A DNA stretch of 64,000 nucleotides from Pseudomonadota bacterium (GCA_030653935.1 JAURYL010000060.1:52977-116976); one strand, 5' to 3'; counted from the stretch's first letter, positions 16,875 to 30,190 are shown. Translations and numbers: made by a program. Notes: generated by a model from the sequence alone, not told the origin.

Positions 16875-17519
16875 TTACTTGGCGGCGGGAACGGTCGGGA
16901 AGAAGCCGGCGAACGGGTTCGCGATATTGCCGTAGGTGGCGGGGTTAATGAAGCCGCCCCAGGTGCCGTAGGTCTTGGGATCAGCAGCAGCGCCGGCCCA
17001 CTGGGTGTACAGGTTGGGGTTCAGGGGGGCCATCATCAGGTTCAGGTTGGCCGGGTTGACAGGAGACAATGCCCAGTTCATGTACATGTTGGGGTTCAGG
17101 GGAGCCATCATCATCTGAAGCGCGCGGGGATCCAGAGGAGCACCCAGCCACTTCATGTACATGTTGGGGTTCATCAGGGGAGCCATGGCGGCGGTGTAGA
17201 AGTTGGGGTCCATGGAAGCAGCAAGCCACTTCATGTACATGTTCGGGTCCATGAAGGCCATGTAGGCCTTCAGGATGTCGGGAGACATGCCGGCCTGCAT
17301 CATCTTGGTGAAGGTGGCGGGGTCCATGCTCTTCTGCATCAGGATCAGGGAGGTGGCGGGATCCATCAGGTTGGTCATGGCGGCAACAGCAGCCTTGGGA
17401 TCAGCGGCGATGTTGGCAACCTTGGCGGGATCCAGCAGGTTGGCGGCGGTTTGTTCCGGGGTCTCGGCGACAGCGGCGGTGGCGATCATGGCCAGGACCA
17501 GGGCAGAAATCATCTTCAT
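16875..17519 (-). CDS. exported Met/Asn/Pro-rich repeat protein
   Basis: The 214-residue product has a signal peptide (MKMISALVLAMIATAAVA, cut before ETPEQ). The mature part is almost wholly a repeat of 12-13 residues: prolines at 31, 41, 54, 67, 80, 92, 105, 118, 131, 143, 156, 168, 181, 193 and 202, each in [M/L/I/V][D/N]P. Units alternate between a Trp form (MDPNMYMKWLAAS) and a Met form (MDPNFYTAAMAPL), making a 25-residue super-repeat. No Cys, no catalytic motif and few charges are present, which suggests a structural or surface-active protein such as a coat or matrix component; this is inference. Good ribosome site (AGGAG) and a strong terminator suggest high expression. A paralogue follows at 16049. 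I do not recognise a named family. Confidence 0.85.
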   Translation of the reverse strand: MKMISALVLAMIATAAVAETPEQTAANLLDPAKVANIAADPKAAVAAMTNLMDPATSLILMQKSMDPATFTKMMQAGMSPDILKAYMAFMDPNMYMKWLAASMDPNFYTAAMAPLMNPNMYMKWLGAPLDPRALQMMMAPLNPNMYMNWALSPVNPANLNLMMAPLNPNLYTQWAGAAADPKTYGTWGGFINPATYGNIANPFAGFFPTVPAAK

Positions 17520-17820
17520 GGGACTACTCCTAAAACGTTGATAAGAAAGAGAAATCGGTGAATCGAACTTGAGCGCTCAGTATATTTGCGAATATTAGAA
17601 CATTCGACTACTGGAACAACTGCCGCAGGTCCATCTCATCATTCCGTTGCGATATTGCAACAACATTTTTCGCAGCATTCAAAGAGGGGGGGCTTCCTGC
17701 ACCTGTCTGGTTGAACGGACAAGTTCGGCCAGTGTAGCGCGCCATGGTTTTCATTGACGCGCTTGCGCCCTGTTCGCTTGACGACTGCCTTGGCGACAGT
17801 AGCAGCAGAACCACACAGGT
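17520..17820. other. 301-bp intergenic region upstream of the repeat-protein gene
   Basis: This region holds the leader and promoter of the minus-strand repeat-protein gene. A possible promoter on the minus strand is TTGTTC, 16 bases, TAATAT (about 17593-17620). A GTG-started 68-codon reading frame lies at 17608-17814 but shows no conserved feature or ribosome site, so I do not call it a gene. Confidence 0.4.
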
Positions 17821-18657
17821 TTACAGCAAGGAGGCCTGCGGCAGACGTTCGACTCGCATACTGTGCACACGACGGCTATCCGCGCGTAGCACCTGGAAGC
17901 GCAGGCCATCGATCTCAACGGCCTCGCCTCGTTTGGGAACCCGGCCGAAGGCATGGGTTACCAGGCCACCCACGGTATCGAATTCATCGTCGGCAAAGCT
18001 CGCGCCCATGGCCAGGTTGAAGTCGCCGATCTCCGTGTGCGCCTTGACCCGGAAGGCGCTGTGGTCGAGTTTCAGGATATTGTCCTCATCCTCGTCGTAG
18101 TCGTATTCATCCTCGATGTCGCCGACGATCTGCTCCAGCACATCCTCGATGGTCACCAGGCCGGCGACGCCGCCATACTCGTCCACGACGATGGCAATGT
18201 GGTTGCGCGAAGCGCGAAACTCGCGCAACAGCACGTTCAGCCGTTTCGATTCCGGGATGAATACCGCCGGCCGCAACTGGTCGCGCATGTTGACTTCCTC
18301 ATTGGTGCACAACCGCAACAGGTCCTTGGCCAGCAGGATGCCGACAACGTTGTCACGTTCGCCATCCACGGCGGGAAAACGCGAATGCGCGGTCTCAATG
18401 ACGTAGGGAAGAATTTTTTCCGCGGGCTCGTTGATGTCGACCACATCGAGCTGCGCGCGCGGAATCATGATCTCGCGCACCTGCATTTCCGAAACCTGCA
18501 TGACGCCCTCAATCATCGACAGCGCATCGGCATCCAGCAGATTTTTCTCATAGGCGCCATGCAACAGTTCGAGCAATTCGTCGCGGTTGTCAGGCTCGCG
18601 GGACAGCCAGGAGGTGAGTCGTTCGATCAGCCCAGGTCGGTGATTACTGTCATCCAT
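17821..18657 (-). CDS. corC: CorC/HlyC-type CBS-domain protein
   Basis: CorC-type proteins have been linked to magnesium/cobalt efflux and membrane homeostasis; the biochemical role is unsettled. The 278-residue protein has an N-terminal segment, two CBS domains (about residues 65-185, with VREIMIPRAQLDVVD and VVDEYGGVAGLVTIEDVLE), and the C-terminal CorC_HlyC/transporter-associated domain (RVKAHTEIGDFNLAMG). It overlaps the ybeY stop by eight bases, continuing the miaB-phoH-ybeY-corC order. No membrane helices are present. An lnt gene, often next, does not follow. Confidence 0.92.
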   Translation of the reverse strand: MDDSNHRPGLIERLTSWLSREPDNRDELLELLHGAYEKNLLDADALSMIEGVMQVSEMQVREIMIPRAQLDVVDINEPAEKILPYVIETAHSRFPAVDGERDNVVGILLAKDLLRLCTNEEVNMRDQLRPAVFIPESKRLNVLLREFRASRNHIAIVVDEYGGVAGLVTIEDVLEQIVGDIEDEYDYDEDEDNILKLDHSAFRVKAHTEIGDFNLAMGASFADDEFDTVGGLVTHAFGRVPKRGEAVEIDGLRFQVLRADSRRVHSMRVERLPQASLL

Positions 18658-19105
18658 CTTGGTATGGGTCAGGGAATCCCAGTCGCATCATGATAAAACT
18701 TTCGATCGCTTCCATCGCAATCGCCTCGTTCTCGGCTACATGGTCGTAGCCTTGCAGGTGCAGCATGCCATGAACCGTGAGATGGGCGTAATGCGCCAGC
18801 AGCGTCTTTTCCTGCTCCACCGCCTCGCGCTCGACCACGGCGGCGCACAGGACAATATCGCCGCACAGCGGGCCATCATCCAGCTCAGCGCCGTAGGCAA
18901 AGGTAAGCACATTGGTGGCGGCGGGCTTGTCGCGGTAGTCCTGATTCAACTGCATGCCTTCGGCCTCATCCACAACGCGTAGCGTGGCCTCCACATCATG
19001 CAGGAGGGCGGCCTTGGCCCAGTGGCGGAACTCCGCGCGGCTCGGCAAATTGGCGGGCTTGGTAGCGAATTGAATGGTGAGCGCCAGCTTGTTGAGTTGC
19101 TTCAT
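18650..19105 (-). CDS. ybeY: endoribonuclease YbeY
   Basis: YbeY is a zinc-dependent single-strand RNase involved in 16S rRNA 3' maturation and ribosome quality control. The metal site HGMLHLQGYDH is intact, with H112, H116 and H122. The NYRxKxxATNVLSF-like segment is present as DYRDKPAATNVLTFAYG. Length 151 is typical. Its start overlaps the phoH stop by four bases. Confidence 0.96.
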   Translation of the reverse strand: MKQLNKLALTIQFATKPANLPSRAEFRHWAKAALLHDVEATLRVVDEAEGMQLNQDYRDKPAATNVLTFAYGAELDDGPLCGDIVLCAAVVEREAVEQEKTLLAHYAHLTVHGMLHLQGYDHVAENEAIAMEAIESFIMMRLGFPDPYQDG

Positions 19106-20043
19106 GCCTGACCTTTGGCATAGGTGTCATAGGCCTCGACAATACGGGCAACCAGGGGTTGCCGCACCACATCCTCGTTCTGGAAGTCGGTGAAGGCCAG
19201 ACCGCGCACGTTCTTCAATATCTCGCGCGCCTCGATCAGGCCGCAGCGGTGGCCATGCGGCAGGTCGATCTGGGTGACATCGCCGGTCACCACGGCACGT
19301 GAGCCGAAGCCGATGCGGGTGAGGAACATCTTCATCTGTTCCGGCGTGGTGTTCTGGGCTTCGTCAAGAATGATGAAAGCGTGATTCAGGGTGCGCCCGC
19401 GCATGAAGGCGAGTGGCGCCACTTCGATCACCCCTTTCTCGAACTGGCGCGTGGTCTTGTCGAAGCCCATCAGGTCATAGAGCGCGTCATAGAGCGGGCG
19501 CAGGTAGGGATCGACCTTTTGCACCAGATCGCCGGGCAGGAAACCGAGCCGCTCACCGGCTTCAACCGCCGGCCGCACCAGGACGATGCGCTTGACCAGA
19601 TCACGTTCCAGCGCATCCACCGCGCCGGCCACGGCCAGGTAGGTTTTGCCGGTGCCGGCGGGGCCGATACCGAAGGTGATGTCGTACTCCTGCATCTGCC
19701 GGATGTAGCTGTTCTGGCGCGGTGTGCGGCCATGCAGCCCGACACGGCGGGTCATCAATACAGGGATGTCGCCGTCGTTGGTGTCAGGGAGGTGTGGCGT
19801 GTGCACCACTTCGACCAGTGCCAACTGGATCTCGTCGATGTCCAGCGGCTTGCGCGCGCGCTGGTAGAAATCCTTGAGCAGTTTGATCGCGTGTTGCTGC
19901 TTGTCTCCAGACACCTGAAACAACTCGCCGCGCCGGGAGATCGTGACATTGAGCGCGGTTTCTATCTGGCGCAGGTTCTCGTCGAGCACACCGCACAGGT
20001 TGGCCAAACGGGCGTTATCGACCGGTGTGAAGTTGACCTGCAT
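19102..20043 (-). CDS. ybeZ: PhoH-like ATPase (YbeZ)
   Basis: PhoH/YbeZ proteins are cytoplasmic ATPases, probably RNA helicase-like, that work with YbeY. The Walker A motif is GPAGTGKTYLA (about residue 130) and the Walker B region is FIILDEAQNTTPEQMKMFLTR, characteristic of the family, with a following TQIDLPHG. Length is 313 residues. The start codon overlaps the last base of the miaB stop region (20043), so the cluster miaB-ybeZ-ybeY-corC appears to be one transcription unit. Confidence 0.95.
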   Translation of the reverse strand: MQVNFTPVDNARLANLCGVLDENLRQIETALNVTISRRGELFQVSGDKQQHAIKLLKDFYQRARKPLDIDEIQLALVEVVHTPHLPDTNDGDIPVLMTRRVGLHGRTPRQNSYIRQMQEYDITFGIGPAGTGKTYLAVAGAVDALERDLVKRIVLVRPAVEAGERLGFLPGDLVQKVDPYLRPLYDALYDLMGFDKTTRQFEKGVIEVAPLAFMRGRTLNHAFIILDEAQNTTPEQMKMFLTRIGFGSRAVVTGDVTQIDLPHGHRCGLIEAREILKNVRGLAFTDFQNEDVVRQPLVARIVEAYDTYAKGQA

Positions 20044-21374
20044 CAGGTCTTGACGACGACTTCGCCACGCAAACTATGCGGCATGGCCTGGGTAATCAGC
20101 ACATCGACAAACTGCCCGATCAGGCGGGCCGGCGCGGGGAAATTGACGATGCGATTATTCTCGGTGCGGCCCATTAGCTCGTTGGGGTCTTTCTTCGAAG
20201 GTTTTTCCACCAACACCCGTTGCACAGCGCCGACCATGCTGGCACTGATGGCGGCCGCCTGCTTGTTGATCAACTCCTGCAGCCGATAGAGGCGCTGCAT
20301 CTTCACTTCATGGGGCGTGTCGTCAGTCATACCGGCGGCTGGCGTGCCGGGGCGTGGACTATAGACGAAGCTGAAGGAAGCATCGAAACCCACGTCTTCG
20401 ATGAGTTTCAGGGTGGCCTCGAAATCCGCCTCGGTTTCGCCAGGGAATCCGATGATGAAGTCCGAGGCGATGCTGATATCGGGGCGCGCCTCCTTGATGC
20501 GGCGGAGGGTGCTCTTGTATTCCAGCGTGGTGTAGCCGCGTTTCATCGCGGCCAGAATCCGATCCGAGCCCGACTGCACCGGCAGGTGCAGGTAGGACAC
20601 CAGTTTCGGAATACGCGCATAGGCGTCGATCAGGCGCGGTGTGAATTCGCGCGGATGGGACGTGGTAAAGCGGATGCGCTCGATACCCGGTACCTCGGCC
20701 ACCAGTTCGAGCAGCAATGCGAAATCCGCGAGTTCACCTGCATCCATCTCACCCCGGTAGGCATTCACGTTCTGGCCGAGCAGGGTCACTTCCTTGACGC
20801 CCTCGCGGGCCAGATGGGCCACTTCAGCCAGCACATCGGCCAGGGGACGTGACACCTCTTCGCCGCGGGTATAGGGCACGACACAGAAAGTGCAGTATTT
20901 GCTGCATCCTTCCATGATCGAAACAAAGGCGGTGGCCCCCTCGACACGCGAAGGCGGCAGGTGATCAAATTTCTCGATTTCAGGAAAGGAAATATCGACT
21001 TGCGGGCGGCCGCTGGCGCGACGCTTTTCCATCATGGCCGGGAGGCGATGCAGGGTCTGTGGCCCGAACACCAGATCGACATAGGGCGCGCGCTGTACGA
21101 TGGCCGCGCCTTCCTGGCTGGCCACGCAGCCGCCGACACCAATGATCAGATTCGGGTTGGCCTGTTTCAGGTGCCGCACCATGCCGAGATCGGTAAACAC
21201 CTTTTCCTGTGCTTTTTCCCGCACCGAACAGGTATTGAACAGAATGATGTCGGCGTCCTCTGGCTTGTCCGTGACGACATAGCCATCATCGGCGGCGAGC
21301 ACGTCGGCCATCTTGTCCGAGTCGTACTCGTTCATCTGGCAACCGAAAGTGCGGATGTAGACCTTGCGTGGCAT
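20043..21374 (-). CDS. miaB: tRNA 2-methylthio-N6-isopentenyladenosine synthase MiaB
   Basis: MiaB is a radical SAM enzyme that adds the methylthio group to i6A37 in tRNA. The N-terminal MTTase domain has three cluster cysteines ([32 protein letters not shown]). The radical-SAM motif [15 protein letters not shown] is intact, and a C-terminal TRAM domain follows (about 375-440). Length 443 is normal. A tRNA-Met gene lies just upstream on the same strand, a common neighbour. Confidence 0.97.
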   Translation of the reverse strand: MPRKVYIRTFGCQMNEYDSDKMADVLAADDGYVVTDKPEDADIILFNTCSVREKAQEKVFTDLGMVRHLKQANPNLIIGVGGCVASQEGAAIVQRAPYVDLVFGPQTLHRLPAMMEKRRASGRPQVDISFPEIEKFDHLPPSRVEGATAFVSIMEGCSKYCTFCVVPYTRGEEVSRPLADVLAEVAHLAREGVKEVTLLGQNVNAYRGEMDAGELADFALLLELVAEVPGIERIRFTTSHPREFTPRLIDAYARIPKLVSYLHLPVQSGSDRILAAMKRGYTTLEYKSTLRRIKEARPDISIASDFIIGFPGETEADFEATLKLIEDVGFDASFSFVYSPRPGTPAAGMTDDTPHEVKMQRLYRLQELINKQAAAISASMVGAVQRVLVEKPSKKDPNELMGRTENNRIVNFPAPARLIGQFVDVLITQAMPHSLRGEVVVKT

Positions 21375-21423
21375 GCCTGAATGAGCGACCGGTTGTTTGC
21401 GAACCGGTGGGGGGAGGAATAGG

Positions 21424-21500
21424 TGGTGGTGATGGGCGGAATCGAACCGCCGACCTGTGGGTTATGAATCCACCGCTCTAACCGTCTGAGCTACATCACC
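21424..21500 (-). tRNA. tRNA-Met (anticodon CAT), likely elongator
   Basis: The minus strand folds into a complete cloverleaf. Acceptor arms are GGTGATG and CATCACC, the anticodon CAT lies at 21464-21466 in loop TTCATAA, the T-loop sequence is GGTTCGATTCC, and an encoded CCA ends the gene. A CAT anticodon can also belong to initiator Met or lysidine-modified Ile; the sequence around the D and anticodon arms looks like elongator Met, but I cannot separate these with certainty by eye. Confidence 0.93.
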
Positions 21501-21561
21501 GGGTACAAAATGAGGCGCGGATTATCCCGGCCGGGATAAGCTATGTCAATGATTAATCGAG

Positions 21562-21593
21562 AAAAACCGGCCGGCGCGGAGACCCGCGCCGGC
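21562..21593 (-). terminator. intrinsic terminator of the atp operon
   Basis: On the minus strand, a 10-bp GC stem (GCCGGCGCGG with CCGCGCCGGC) and 4-base loop are followed by CGGTTTTTC. It lies eight bases after the atpC stop codon. Confidence 0.85.
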
Positions 21594-21601
21594 GCCTAAT
21601 C

Positions 21602-22027
21602 TCAATGCCCGACCTTGCGCAATTTGGCGATGGCGGACAACTGCGCCACCGCTTCGGCGAGTTCCACCTGGGCCTGTGCGTAATCCATCGCCGAGGTCCG
21701 GTTGCGCATGACTTCCTCGGCCTTGGCCTTGGCTTCAAGGGCACGGGCCTCGTCGAGATCATGGCCGCGAATCGCGGTATCGGAAAGGATGGTGACCACG
21801 CCCGGCTGCACTTCAAGAATGCCGCCGGAGACGTAGATCAGATCTTCCTCATCCTTGTCCGGAGCCTTGATGCGCACCGAGCCGGCCTTGATGCGGGTCA
21901 GCAGCGGTGTGTGGCGCGGGTAGATGCCGACCTCGCCCATCTCGGCGGGGATTACGACGAACTCCGCGAGTCCGCTGTAGATCGCCGCTTCCGCGCTGAC
22001 GATATCGACGTGTAGGGTCATGGCCAT
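21602..22027 (-). CDS. atpC: ATP synthase F1 subunit epsilon
   Basis: AtpC is part of the central stalk and inhibits ATP hydrolysis. The 141-residue protein shows [15 protein letters not shown], the [21 protein letters not shown] strand region and a C-terminal helical hairpin. It is the last gene of the operon, 12 bases after atpD, and is followed by a strong terminator. The start could be the first or the third codon (MAM). Confidence 0.96.
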   Translation of the reverse strand: MAMTLHVDIVSAEAAIYSGLAEFVVIPAEMGEVGIYPRHTPLLTRIKAGSVRIKAPDKDEEDLIYVSGGILEVQPGVVTILSDTAIRGHDLDEARALEAKAKAEEVMRNRTSAMDYAQAQVELAEAVAQLSAIAKLRKVGH

Positions 22028-22039
22028 GAGGGCGCGTCC

Positions 22040-23434
<1,395 letters not shown>

Positions 23435-23448
23435 CTAGTTCGAATCTG

Positions 23449-24315
23449 TTAAACGGCGGCTGCGCCCGCGACGATTTCGGATATTTCCTGCGTAATGGCG
23501 GCCTGGCGTGTCTTGTTGTAGACCAGCTTGAGCTCATCGACGACGGTCTTGGCATTGTCCGAGGCGGCCTTCATGGCCACCATGCGGGCAGACTGCTCGC
23601 AAGCCAGGTTTTCCGCCACCGCTTGGTAAATCAGTGCCTCGATGTAGCGCACCATCAGGCTGTCCACGACGCTCTTGGCTTCCGGCTCGTAAATATAGTC
23701 CCAGTGGTGTTCGGCCTTCTCACTGGCTTCTTCCGCGGTGAGCGGCAGCAATTGCTTGAATGTGGGCTCCTGCTTCATGGTCGAGATGAAGCGGCTGTAG
23801 ACCAGGTAAAGCGCGTCGATGCGGCCTTCCTTGTAGGCGTCCAGCATCACCTGCACCGGGCCGATCAGGCGCTCCATATGCGCCGTGTCGCCGAGACCGG
23901 TGATCTGTGACGCGATATTGATGCCGAGCCGTTGCATGAAACCGAGGCCCTTGTTGCCGATCGCGCAGATATCCACTTCGATCTTCTGCTCGTCCCAGGC
24001 CTTCAGCTTGCTCAGGGACATGCGTAGCGCGTTGGTGTTCAGACCACCGCACAGACCCTTGTCGGTGGTGACCAGAATGACGCCGACACGCTTGATGGTT
24101 TCACGTGAAACCACGAAGGGGTGGCGATATTCCGGGTGCGCCTGGCTGAAGTGGGCGGCGACGCGACCGATTTTCTCGGCATAGGGGCGGGCATGGCGCA
24201 TCCGATCCTGCGCCTTGCGCATCTTCGCGGCGGCGACCATTTCCATGGCGCGGGTGATCTTTCGCGTGTTTTCAACGCTCTTGATCTTGCTGCGTATTTC
24301 CTTGCCGGCTGCCAT
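23449..24315 (-). CDS. atpG: ATP synthase F1 subunit gamma
   Basis: AtpG is the rotor shaft. The N-terminal helix contains [19 protein letters not shown] and [14 protein letters not shown], the C-terminal helix includes [14 protein letters not shown], and the central DKGLCGGLN segment is present. Length is 288 residues. A parS-type palindrome occurs within the coding region at 24097. Confidence 0.97.
   Translation of the reverse strand: MAAGKEIRSKIKSVENTRKITRAMEMVAAAKMRKAQDRMRHARPYAEKIGRVAAHFSQAHPEYRHPFVVSRETIKRVGVILVTTDKGLCGGLNTNALRMSLSKLKAWDEQKIEVDICAIGNKGLGFMQRLGINIASQITGLGDTAHMERLIGPVQVMLDAYKEGRIDALYLVYSRFISTMKQEPTFKQLLPLTAEEASEKAEHHWDYIYEPEAKSVVDSLMVRYIEALIYQAVAENLACEQSARMVAMKAASDNAKTVVDELKLVYNKTRQAAITQEISEIVAGAAAV
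24097..24112. promoter_or_regulatory. parS-like ParB-binding site inside atpG
   Basis: GGTTTCACGTGAAACC is a perfect palindrome and carries the core GTTTCACGTGAAAC of the chromosomal parS consensus. It lies within the coding sequence of atpG, 5 kb from parB. Confidence 0.8.
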
Positions 24316-24328
24316 GTTTTATCCGTCC

Positions 24329-25864
<1,536 letters not shown>

Positions 25865-25879
25865 GTGAACTCCAGATAA

Positions 25880-26413
25880 TTAAGCTTTCAGGGTGACGGC
25901 CAGGCTTGCCAGCCCGCCGCGCACCGAAGAATCCATGACTTCGTCGCCCACCTGGATCACCACGCCGCCGATAAGATCGGCATCCAGCGACTGGGTGGCG
26001 GTGATCTTGCGGCCGAGTTTGGCCTCCAGCTTGGCGACCAGGCCGGCCAACTGTTCTTTGCTCAGTTCGAAGGCGCTGGTGATATTCGCGGTCAACTCGC
26101 CTTCCTGCGCGGCCTTGAGCACCTCGAACAGGGCGACGATTTCCGGCAGCAGTGTCAGACGTTTGTTCTCGACCAGCAGCTTGACCAGATTGCCGCCTTC
26201 GGCGCCCAGCTTATCGCCACACACCGCCAGAATCACCTCGGCGACGCGTTCCGCGGGCACGGCCGGGTTGCCCGCCAAGTCCCGCATCTGTACGTCATCG
26301 GCGACGATGGCCAGAAGGGCAAGGCGCTCGGACCAGCGATCCCAGGCTTTGCCCTCGGCGGCCAGTTTGCCGACAGCTTCCGCGTAAGGGCGGGCTAAGG
26401 TTGCGCGTTCCAT
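25880..26413 (-). CDS. atpH: ATP synthase F1 subunit delta
   Basis: AtpH links F1 to the peripheral stalk. The 177-residue protein shows the usual helical N-terminal domain (TLARPYAEAVGKLA) and the C-terminal conserved GGVVIQVGDEVMDSSVRGGLASL. It lies between atpF and atpA. Confidence 0.95.
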   Translation of the reverse strand: MERATLARPYAEAVGKLAAEGKAWDRWSERLALLAIVADDVQMRDLAGNPAVPAERVAEVILAVCGDKLGAEGGNLVKLLVENKRLTLLPEIVALFEVLKAAQEGELTANITSAFELSKEQLAGLVAKLEAKLGRKITATQSLDADLIGGVVIQVGDEVMDSSVRGGLASLAVTLKA

Positions 26414-26437
26414 CTCGATTTCATCCTGACAGTTGGC

Positions 26438-26908
26438 TCACAGCTCGTTCTTGATCGCTTCGAGCAGGTCGGCATGCGCCTTGGCGTCGACTTCGCGGCG
26501 CAGCACCTTGCCGGCACCGGCGATGACCAGGGCGGCGACATCGCCGCGCAGCGCCTCGCGGGCACGATGCGATTCCTGCTCGATTTCGGCTTTGGCGGCG
26601 GTGATGATGCGATCACCTTCAACCTTCGCCGTGCCCTTCGACTCTTCGACGATCTGGCTGGCGCGCTTGTCAGCCTGGGCGATGATCTCGGAAGCCTTGA
26701 TCTTGGCATCGTGCATGGTTTCGCTGGCGCGCTTGGCGGCCAGTTCCAGCTCATGCTTGCCACGGTCAGCGGCCGCCAGACCATCGGCGATCAGTTTCTT
26801 GCGGGCCTCAAGGGCTCCGACGATCGGCGGCCACACGAACTTCATGCAGAACCACACGAAGAAAGCGAAAGTGATGGACTGTCCGATCAGGGTCATATTG
26901 ATGTTCAT
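26438..26908 (-). CDS. atpF: ATP synthase F0 subunit b
   Basis: AtpF is the peripheral stalk. The 156-residue protein has one N-terminal membrane helix (about residues 5-25, [22 protein letters not shown]) and a long charged coiled coil ([17 protein letters not shown] onward). Length and position between atpE and atpH are standard. Confidence 0.96.
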   Translation of the reverse strand: MNINMTLIGQSITFAFFVWFCMKFVWPPIVGALEARKKLIADGLAAADRGKHELELAAKRASETMHDAKIKASEIIAQADKRASQIVEESKGTAKVEGDRIITAAKAEIEQESHRAREALRGDVAALVIAGAGKVLRREVDAKAHADLLEAIKNEL

Positions 26909-26942
26909 GACCGCTCCTCTTGCGTGTTATCGCGTTGATTGA

Positions 26943-27191
<249 letters not shown>

Positions 27192-27226
27192 CTAGAGACA
27201 ATTCAGAAAGCACTAAATACGAAAAA

Positions 27227-28129
<903 letters not shown>

Positions 28130-28148
28130 TCAAAGCGCCCGGCGGGCG

Positions 28149-28502
28149 TCAATCCGTCTTCAGGGTAGCGGCGGCAACCATCCACGCGCACTGCCCCACT
28201 ATAAAACCCAGCAACATCATCAACGGCTCAAGATTCAGGCCGCCAATACCCGTCGCCAACATGATTCCAACAACAAAAAACCGTTCCAACATGGAACGGT
28301 GAAACTGCCTCAGATGCCGATGGCCATCGCAGTGGTAATCATACCGACCACGGCGCCAGCGCCAGACCAACATGCCCACGTTTGCCAATGCCACAGCACC
28401 GCCATATAGAGCCGCAACCGCCGGCTCCGGCCCACGCCACAACAACACCAACGCGGCCATGACCAAGATCAAGGCACATTGCAAGACATAAGCTAACTGC
28501 AT
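28149..28502 (-). CDS. atpI: ATP synthase assembly protein I (AtpI family)
   Basis: This 117-residue protein has four predicted membrane helices (about 3-22, 28-46, 72-92, 94-112) and sits as first gene of the atp operon, as AtpI usually does. AtpI assists c-ring assembly and is not essential in model bacteria. The family is weakly conserved, so the call rests on topology and position. Confidence 0.85.
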   Translation of the reverse strand: MQLAYVLQCALILVMAALVLLWRGPEPAVAALYGGAVALANVGMLVWRWRRGRYDYHCDGHRHLRQFHRSMLERFFVVGIMLATGIGGLNLEPLMMLLGFIVGQCAWMVAAATLKTD

Positions 28503-28511
28503 TAGCCGATT

Positions 28512-28541
28512 ATCATATATGAATTAGTGAGCCTGATGCAA
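28512..28541 (-). promoter_or_regulatory. predicted promoter of the atp operon
   Basis: On the minus strand TTGCAT (28536-28541) and TATGAT (28512-28517) are separated by 18 bases, upstream of the atpI ATG at 28502. The predicted leader is very short. The -35 box overlaps a palindrome. Confidence 0.5.
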
Positions 28542-28564
28542 TCATCAAATGCTTTGATGATTGC
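28538..28564. repeat. 12-bp perfect palindrome overlapping the atp -35 box
   Basis: Arms GCAATCATCAAA and TTTGATGATTGC surround a 3-base centre. It lies between the parB stop and the predicted atp promoter. It has no U-tract and so is more like an operator or mRNA hairpin than a terminator. Confidence 0.75.
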
Positions 28565-28577
28565 TGCTTCGCACAAT

Positions 28578-29414
28578 CTACCGTATTCGCCGCAACAGGT
28601 CATCCAATTGATCGAGGCTGTTGAAATCGATACTGAGCCGGCCCGCACCCTTGCGGTTGCTGCTGATCCGCACACTGGCGCCCAGTTTCTCCGATAACTC
28701 CTCTTCCAGGCGCGCGACATCGCGATCCTGGCTCGCCACTTTCTTTTCCTGTGGCTTCAGTGCCCGCGCCACCAGCCGCTCCGCCTCCCGCACCGAGAGA
28801 CCACGCTTGACGACCTCGGCGGCGGACTCGACCTGCTTGGCGTGAGTGAGCGCAAGCAACGCCCGGGCATGGCCCATGTCCAATTCACCGTTCATGAGCA
28901 ATGCCTGCACCGGCTTGGCCAGATTGAGCAAACGCAGCAGATTGGTCACCGCCACGCGTGAACGGCCCACAGACTCAGCGGCGGTCTGATGCGTCATCGA
29001 GAATTCCTGGACCAGTCTGTGGATACCCTGCGCCTCTTCCAGTGGATTCAGATCTTCACGCTGGATATTCTCGATCAGTGCCATCTTCAAGGCGGCATCG
29101 TCGGGTACATCGCGAACCAACACCGACACCGCCGCAAGGCCGGCCAGCTGACTGGCGCGCCAGCGGCGTTCACCGGCGATGATTTCGTAGCGTCCTCCAG
29201 GGATGGCGCGCGCGAGAATCGGCTGCATCAAACCCTGTGACTTGATCGAATCGGCCAGTTCCGCAAGCGCCTCCGCGTTCATGCGGGTGCGTGGTTGATA
29301 CTTCCCCGGCACCAGGCTTTCCACGGGAAGCGTGAGCAGTCGCTCGCCATCCGCCGTTTCGCCTTCTCCCAACAGGGCATCCAACCCGCGACCCAGTCCC
29401 TTGAGCTTAGCCAT
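28578..29414 (-). CDS. parB: chromosome partitioning protein ParB
   Basis: ParB binds parS sites near the origin and spreads as a CTP-dependent clamp. The protein starts MAKLKGLGRGLDALLG, followed by the CTPase motifs (GGRYEIIAGERRWRAS and ENIQREDLNPLEEA), a helix-turn-helix region (TAAESVGRSRVAVTNLLRLL) and a C-terminal dimerisation part. The start at 29414 gives 278 residues. It overlaps the end of parA by eight bases. Confidence 0.96.
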   Translation of the reverse strand: MAKLKGLGRGLDALLGEGETADGERLLTLPVESLVPGKYQPRTRMNAEALAELADSIKSQGLMQPILARAIPGGRYEIIAGERRWRASQLAGLAAVSVLVRDVPDDAALKMALIENIQREDLNPLEEAQGIHRLVQEFSMTHQTAAESVGRSRVAVTNLLRLLNLAKPVQALLMNGELDMGHARALLALTHAKQVESAAEVVKRGLSVREAERLVARALKPQEKKVASQDRDVARLEEELSEKLGASVRISSNRKGAGRLSIDFNSLDQLDDLLRRIR

Positions 29415-30186
29415 TACCTTTTCCTTCCCGCTTGTCGATGAGTTCCCGCGCCATTTGTAAATAAGACTGCGCACCCTTCGAGGCGCGGTCATATTGCAAC
29501 GCCGGCAGACCATGGCTGGGCGCCTCAGCCAGTCGTACATTGCGCGGCACCACGGTATCGAACACCTTGGCGCCGAAGTGCGCCTTGAGTTGGTCCGAGA
29601 CATTCTGTGCCAGCGTATTACGGGTATCGAACATCACCCGCACCACGCCATCGATGACCAGCCCGGGATTCAGGCGCGCCTTGATTTTCTTGATGGTGTT
29701 GACCAGGTCGGCGAGGCCCTCGATGGCGAAATACTCGCATTGCATCGGAATGATCACCGCATCCGCGCAGGTCAAGGCATTGACGGTCAACAGGTTGAGC
29801 GCGGGCGGGCAGTCGATCAGGATGAAGTCATAGTTATCGGAAGACGCCCGCAGACCCTGGCGCAGGCGAAATTCGCGCTCCTTCTCCTGCACCAGTTCCA
29901 CCTCCGCGCCGGCCAGGTCACGGTTGGCAGGCAGCAGGTCATAACCGCCCTGGGGCGACTTCACACGCACGTCAATTGCCGTCTCAGTGCGCAACAGCAA
30001 GTGATAAACCGTTTTTTTCAGACCCTGCTTGTCGATGCCGCTTGCCGTGGTGGCGTTGCCCTGTGGGTCCAGGTCGATCAACAGCACGCGCCGACCCAGG
30101 CTGGCCAGGCTGGCCGCGAGATTGACGGCGCTGGTGGTCTTGCCGACCCCACCTTTCTGATTGGTTATTGCCAGGATGCGCGCCAT
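29407..30186 (-). CDS. parA: chromosome partitioning ATPase ParA
   Basis: ParA is the Walker-type ATPase that moves ParB-parS complexes. The deviant Walker A motif KGGVGKTTSAVNLA begins at about residue 11, and the switch region LIDLDPQGNATT follows. The start at 30186 (MARILAITNQ) gives 259 residues. The longer reading upstream overlaps rsmG and is not used. It lies four bases after the rsmG stop. Confidence 0.96.
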   Translation of the reverse strand: MARILAITNQKGGVGKTTSAVNLAASLASLGRRVLLIDLDPQGNATTASGIDKQGLKKTVYHLLLRTETAIDVRVKSPQGGYDLLPANRDLAGAEVELVQEKEREFRLRQGLRASSDNYDFILIDCPPALNLLTVNALTCADAVIIPMQCEYFAIEGLADLVNTIKKIKARLNPGLVIDGVVRVMFDTRNTLAQNVSDQLKAHFGAKVFDTVVPRNVRLAEAPSHGLPALQYDRASKGAQSYLQMARELIDKREGKGNG

Positions 30187-30190
30187 GAGT

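Noticed and set aside
17608..17814. 68-codon minus-strand frame starting with GTG after corC
   Set aside because: No ribosome site, no hydrophobic or conserved pattern, and the composition looks like non-coding DNA.
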